Shown here: one piece after another, positions 6,144 to 6,849 of the stretch
How positions within the stretch are numbered: position 1 is the stretch's first letter
How the letters are laid out: each line of letters begins with the position of its first letter
NCBI GenBank assembly: GCA_003484265.1
Contig: DNDO01000233.1
Span: forward strand, 18,539-25,387
Direction of reading: 5' to 3'
Source of the DNA: Anaerolineae bacterium
Lineage (GTDB): Bacteria; Chloroflexota; Anaerolineae; Anaerolineales; Villigracilaceae
Length of the DNA stretch: 6,849 bases
Position numbers and translations under genes: made by a program
The notes under the pieces: generated by a model
Database searches by the model: none
Told to the model about the DNA's origin: nothing
Seen by the model: only the letters and a program-made list of their open reading frames with translations

Positions 6144-6211
6144 CTGCGATGTTGTGTGCACAGTAGTAAGTGCCGGAAGTGGATGGAATCGTAACAGGGA
6201 AATTAACGTGA

Positions 6212-6243
6212 AGACCTCCGAGTTTTGGATAACTCGGAGGTCT
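6212..6243. repeat. Perfect 13-bp inverted repeat (hairpin) upstream of the sigma gene
   Basis: AGACCTCCGAGTT (6212-6224) is the exact reverse complement of AACTCGGAGGTCT (6231-6243), with loop TTGGAT. It is not followed by a U-tract on the minus strand. On the + strand the T-rich stretch begins only 7 nt after the stem, so it is a poor terminator in either direction. A related partial sequence, CCTCCAAGGTTTT, lies at 6280-6292, compared with CCTCCGAGTTTT at 6215-6226. This suggests a dispersed palindromic element (REP- or MITE-like) rather than a simple local hairpin. Confidence 0.75.
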
Positions 6244-6389
6244 GAAGTGATTTTATTATTTATCATTTAAATGCAAAAGCCTCCAAGGTTTTCTTTCTCA
6301 GAAAAATCAATCTACTCGTTCACATCATACCCCTCAGGCAACCAGCAGCAGAGCACCAACTCCCTCGACCTCCAATCATCGAATAGGGA

Positions 6390-6418
6390 TTGATTTTGCC
6401 TTTCCCTGGTGTTACAGT
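6390..6418 (+). promoter_or_regulatory. Candidate promoter of the acetyltransferase gene
   Basis: TTGATT (6390-6395) and TACAGT (6413-6418) are separated by exactly 17 nt, each matching the housekeeping consensus at four of six positions. Transcription would start near 6425, giving a leader of about 26 nt that contains the SD at 6439-6443. Only sequence fit and position support this. Confidence 0.4.
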
Positions 6419-6450
6419 TCATTATTAGTCTTATTGATGGGAGATTAAGT

Positions 6451-6849
6451 ATGGAAATAGCCATTCGGGTGGCGGTGATGGAGGATGTGCCTGTTTTGAA
6501 GGAGTTGATTCCATTGTCTGCGCGGGAGTTGAGCAAGGGATATTATACGTCCCAGCAGGCAGAGAGTGCGATCAGGTATATTTTTGGCGTGGATACTCAA
6601 TTGGTCGAGGACAGGACTTATTATGTTGCTGAGGCAGATGGGGAAGTGATAGGTTGTGGCGGCTGGAGCAAGAGGAAGACCCTGTTCGGAGGGGACCAGA
6701 TGAAGGACGAGGCAGACCCGCTGCTAGATCCGAACGTGGACGCGGGACGCATCCGCGCTTTTTTCATCCACCCGAGTTGGGCGCGCATGGGAATCGGTCG
6801 TCGCATTATCCAGGCGTGCGAGGATGCGGCGAGGGCGGACGGATTTAGC
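6451..6849 (+). CDS. GNAT family N-acetyltransferase, 3'-truncated by window end
   Basis: The first 133 codons are present and the frame is open to the last base. The N-terminal strand and helix (IAIRVAVMEDVPVLKELI, 3-20) carry the usual GNAT opening in which a 'R-x-A-x-x-x-D' segment precedes helix 1. The central strand (YYVAEADGEVIGCGGW, 57-72) corresponds to beta4. Then RIRAFFIHPSWARMGIGRRII (100-120) is motif A, with the acetyl-CoA pyrophosphate loop A-R-M-G-I-G at 111-116, followed by the helix ACEDAARADGF (122-132). Such enzymes acetylate an amine of a small molecule or protein; the acceptor is unknown. GGGAG (6439-6443) lies 7 nt before the ATG and supports this start. It is divergent from the sigma/propeller operon. 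Only motif B and the C-terminal end are missing. Confidence 0.88.
   Translation, partial: MEIAIRVAVMEDVPVLKELIPLSARELSKGYYTSQQAESAIRYIFGVDTQLVEDRTYYVAEADGEVIGCGGWSKRKTLFGGDQMKDEADPLLDPNVDAGRIRAFFIHPSWARMGIGRRIIQACEDAARADGFS

Larger units (their letters stand above)
6126..6450. other. 325-nt divergent intergenic region upstream of the sigma and acetyltransferase genes
   Basis: No convincing gene lies here. It holds a 10-bp palindrome (6134-6143), an 8-bp palindrome TGTGCACA (6155-6162), a perfect 13-bp inverted repeat (6212-6243), a very AT-rich stretch (6244-6275), a half copy of the inverted repeat (6280-6292), and a promoter-like pair for the + strand gene (6390-6418). The AT-rich stretch on the minus strand is the most likely site of a sigma-operon promoter, but I cannot name its boxes with confidence. 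A leftward frame ending in TAG at 6312-6314 is open but unrecognised. Confidence 0.55.

Noticed and set aside
6126..6266. 47-residue N-terminal extension of the sigma factor from ATG 6264-6266
   Set aside because: The added sequence translates the 13-bp palindrome and AT-rich DNA, has no sigma-like content, and its GGAGG is about 13 nt from the ATG. ECF sigma factors usually begin shortly before region 2.
6312..6536. Leftward 74-codon frame overlapping the acetyltransferase start
   Set aside because: It runs antisense through a well-supported GNAT N-terminus and has no recognisable domain. Its last part (ending LPEGYDVNE) lies in the intergenic region and might be a gene remnant, but I cannot support that.

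Overview
The window looks like a bacterial chromosome segment, most probably from the Chloroflexota and within them Anaerolineae-like. The main reason is the pairing of an ECF sigma factor with a membrane protein carrying a PD40/TolB-like propeller, a style I associate with that lineage. Taxonomy is inferred from gene style only. GC is moderate and genes are tightly packed, with Shine-Dalgarno sites at several starts.

Layout. At the left edge, on the + strand, lie the last 50 codons of an AMP-forming acyl ligase (3-155). Its stop codon overlaps the stop of the convergent gene in the sequence TTAA. A five-gene minus-strand cluster, probably an operon, follows. Read in transcription order it encodes a homocysteine S-methyltransferase (mmuM-like, start near 3590), a zinc alcohol dehydrogenase, a small PNPOx-like split-barrel flavoprotein, an ABM-fold small protein and a LysE/RhtB-type exporter. 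Spacings from the dehydrogenase onward are 0 to 3 nt, so these genes are almost certainly co-transcribed. A clear rho-independent terminator (3610-3645) stands directly before the cluster. It closes an upstream minus-strand gene for an unrecognised four-helix membrane protein (3666-4067), which has its own promoter-like TATAAT box and a strong ribosome binding site.

Further right, again on the minus strand, is a two-gene regulatory unit: an ECF sigma factor (5559-6125) whose 3' end overlaps a bitopic membrane protein (4250-5566). The latter has a short cytoplasmic N-terminus and an extracytoplasmic propeller, and is a likely anti-sigma/sensor partner. Upstream of the sigma gene is a 325-nt region holding a perfect 13-bp palindrome, a related half copy, and a 10-bp palindrome over a possible SD. 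On its far side a GNAT acetyltransferase gene starts on the + strand (6451) and runs off the window.

How the genes may work together. The mmuM cluster joins methionine/homocysteine methyl transfer, redox enzymes and a possible amino-acid exporter. Its purpose as a set is not known to me. The sigma/propeller pair probably forms an envelope-signal switch. I see no CRISPR array, tRNA, rRNA, transposase or phage gene, and no obviously new defence or mobile system. The points most worth a second look are the terminator abutting the mmuM start, the palindromic repeat before the sigma gene, and the composition of the five-gene operon.
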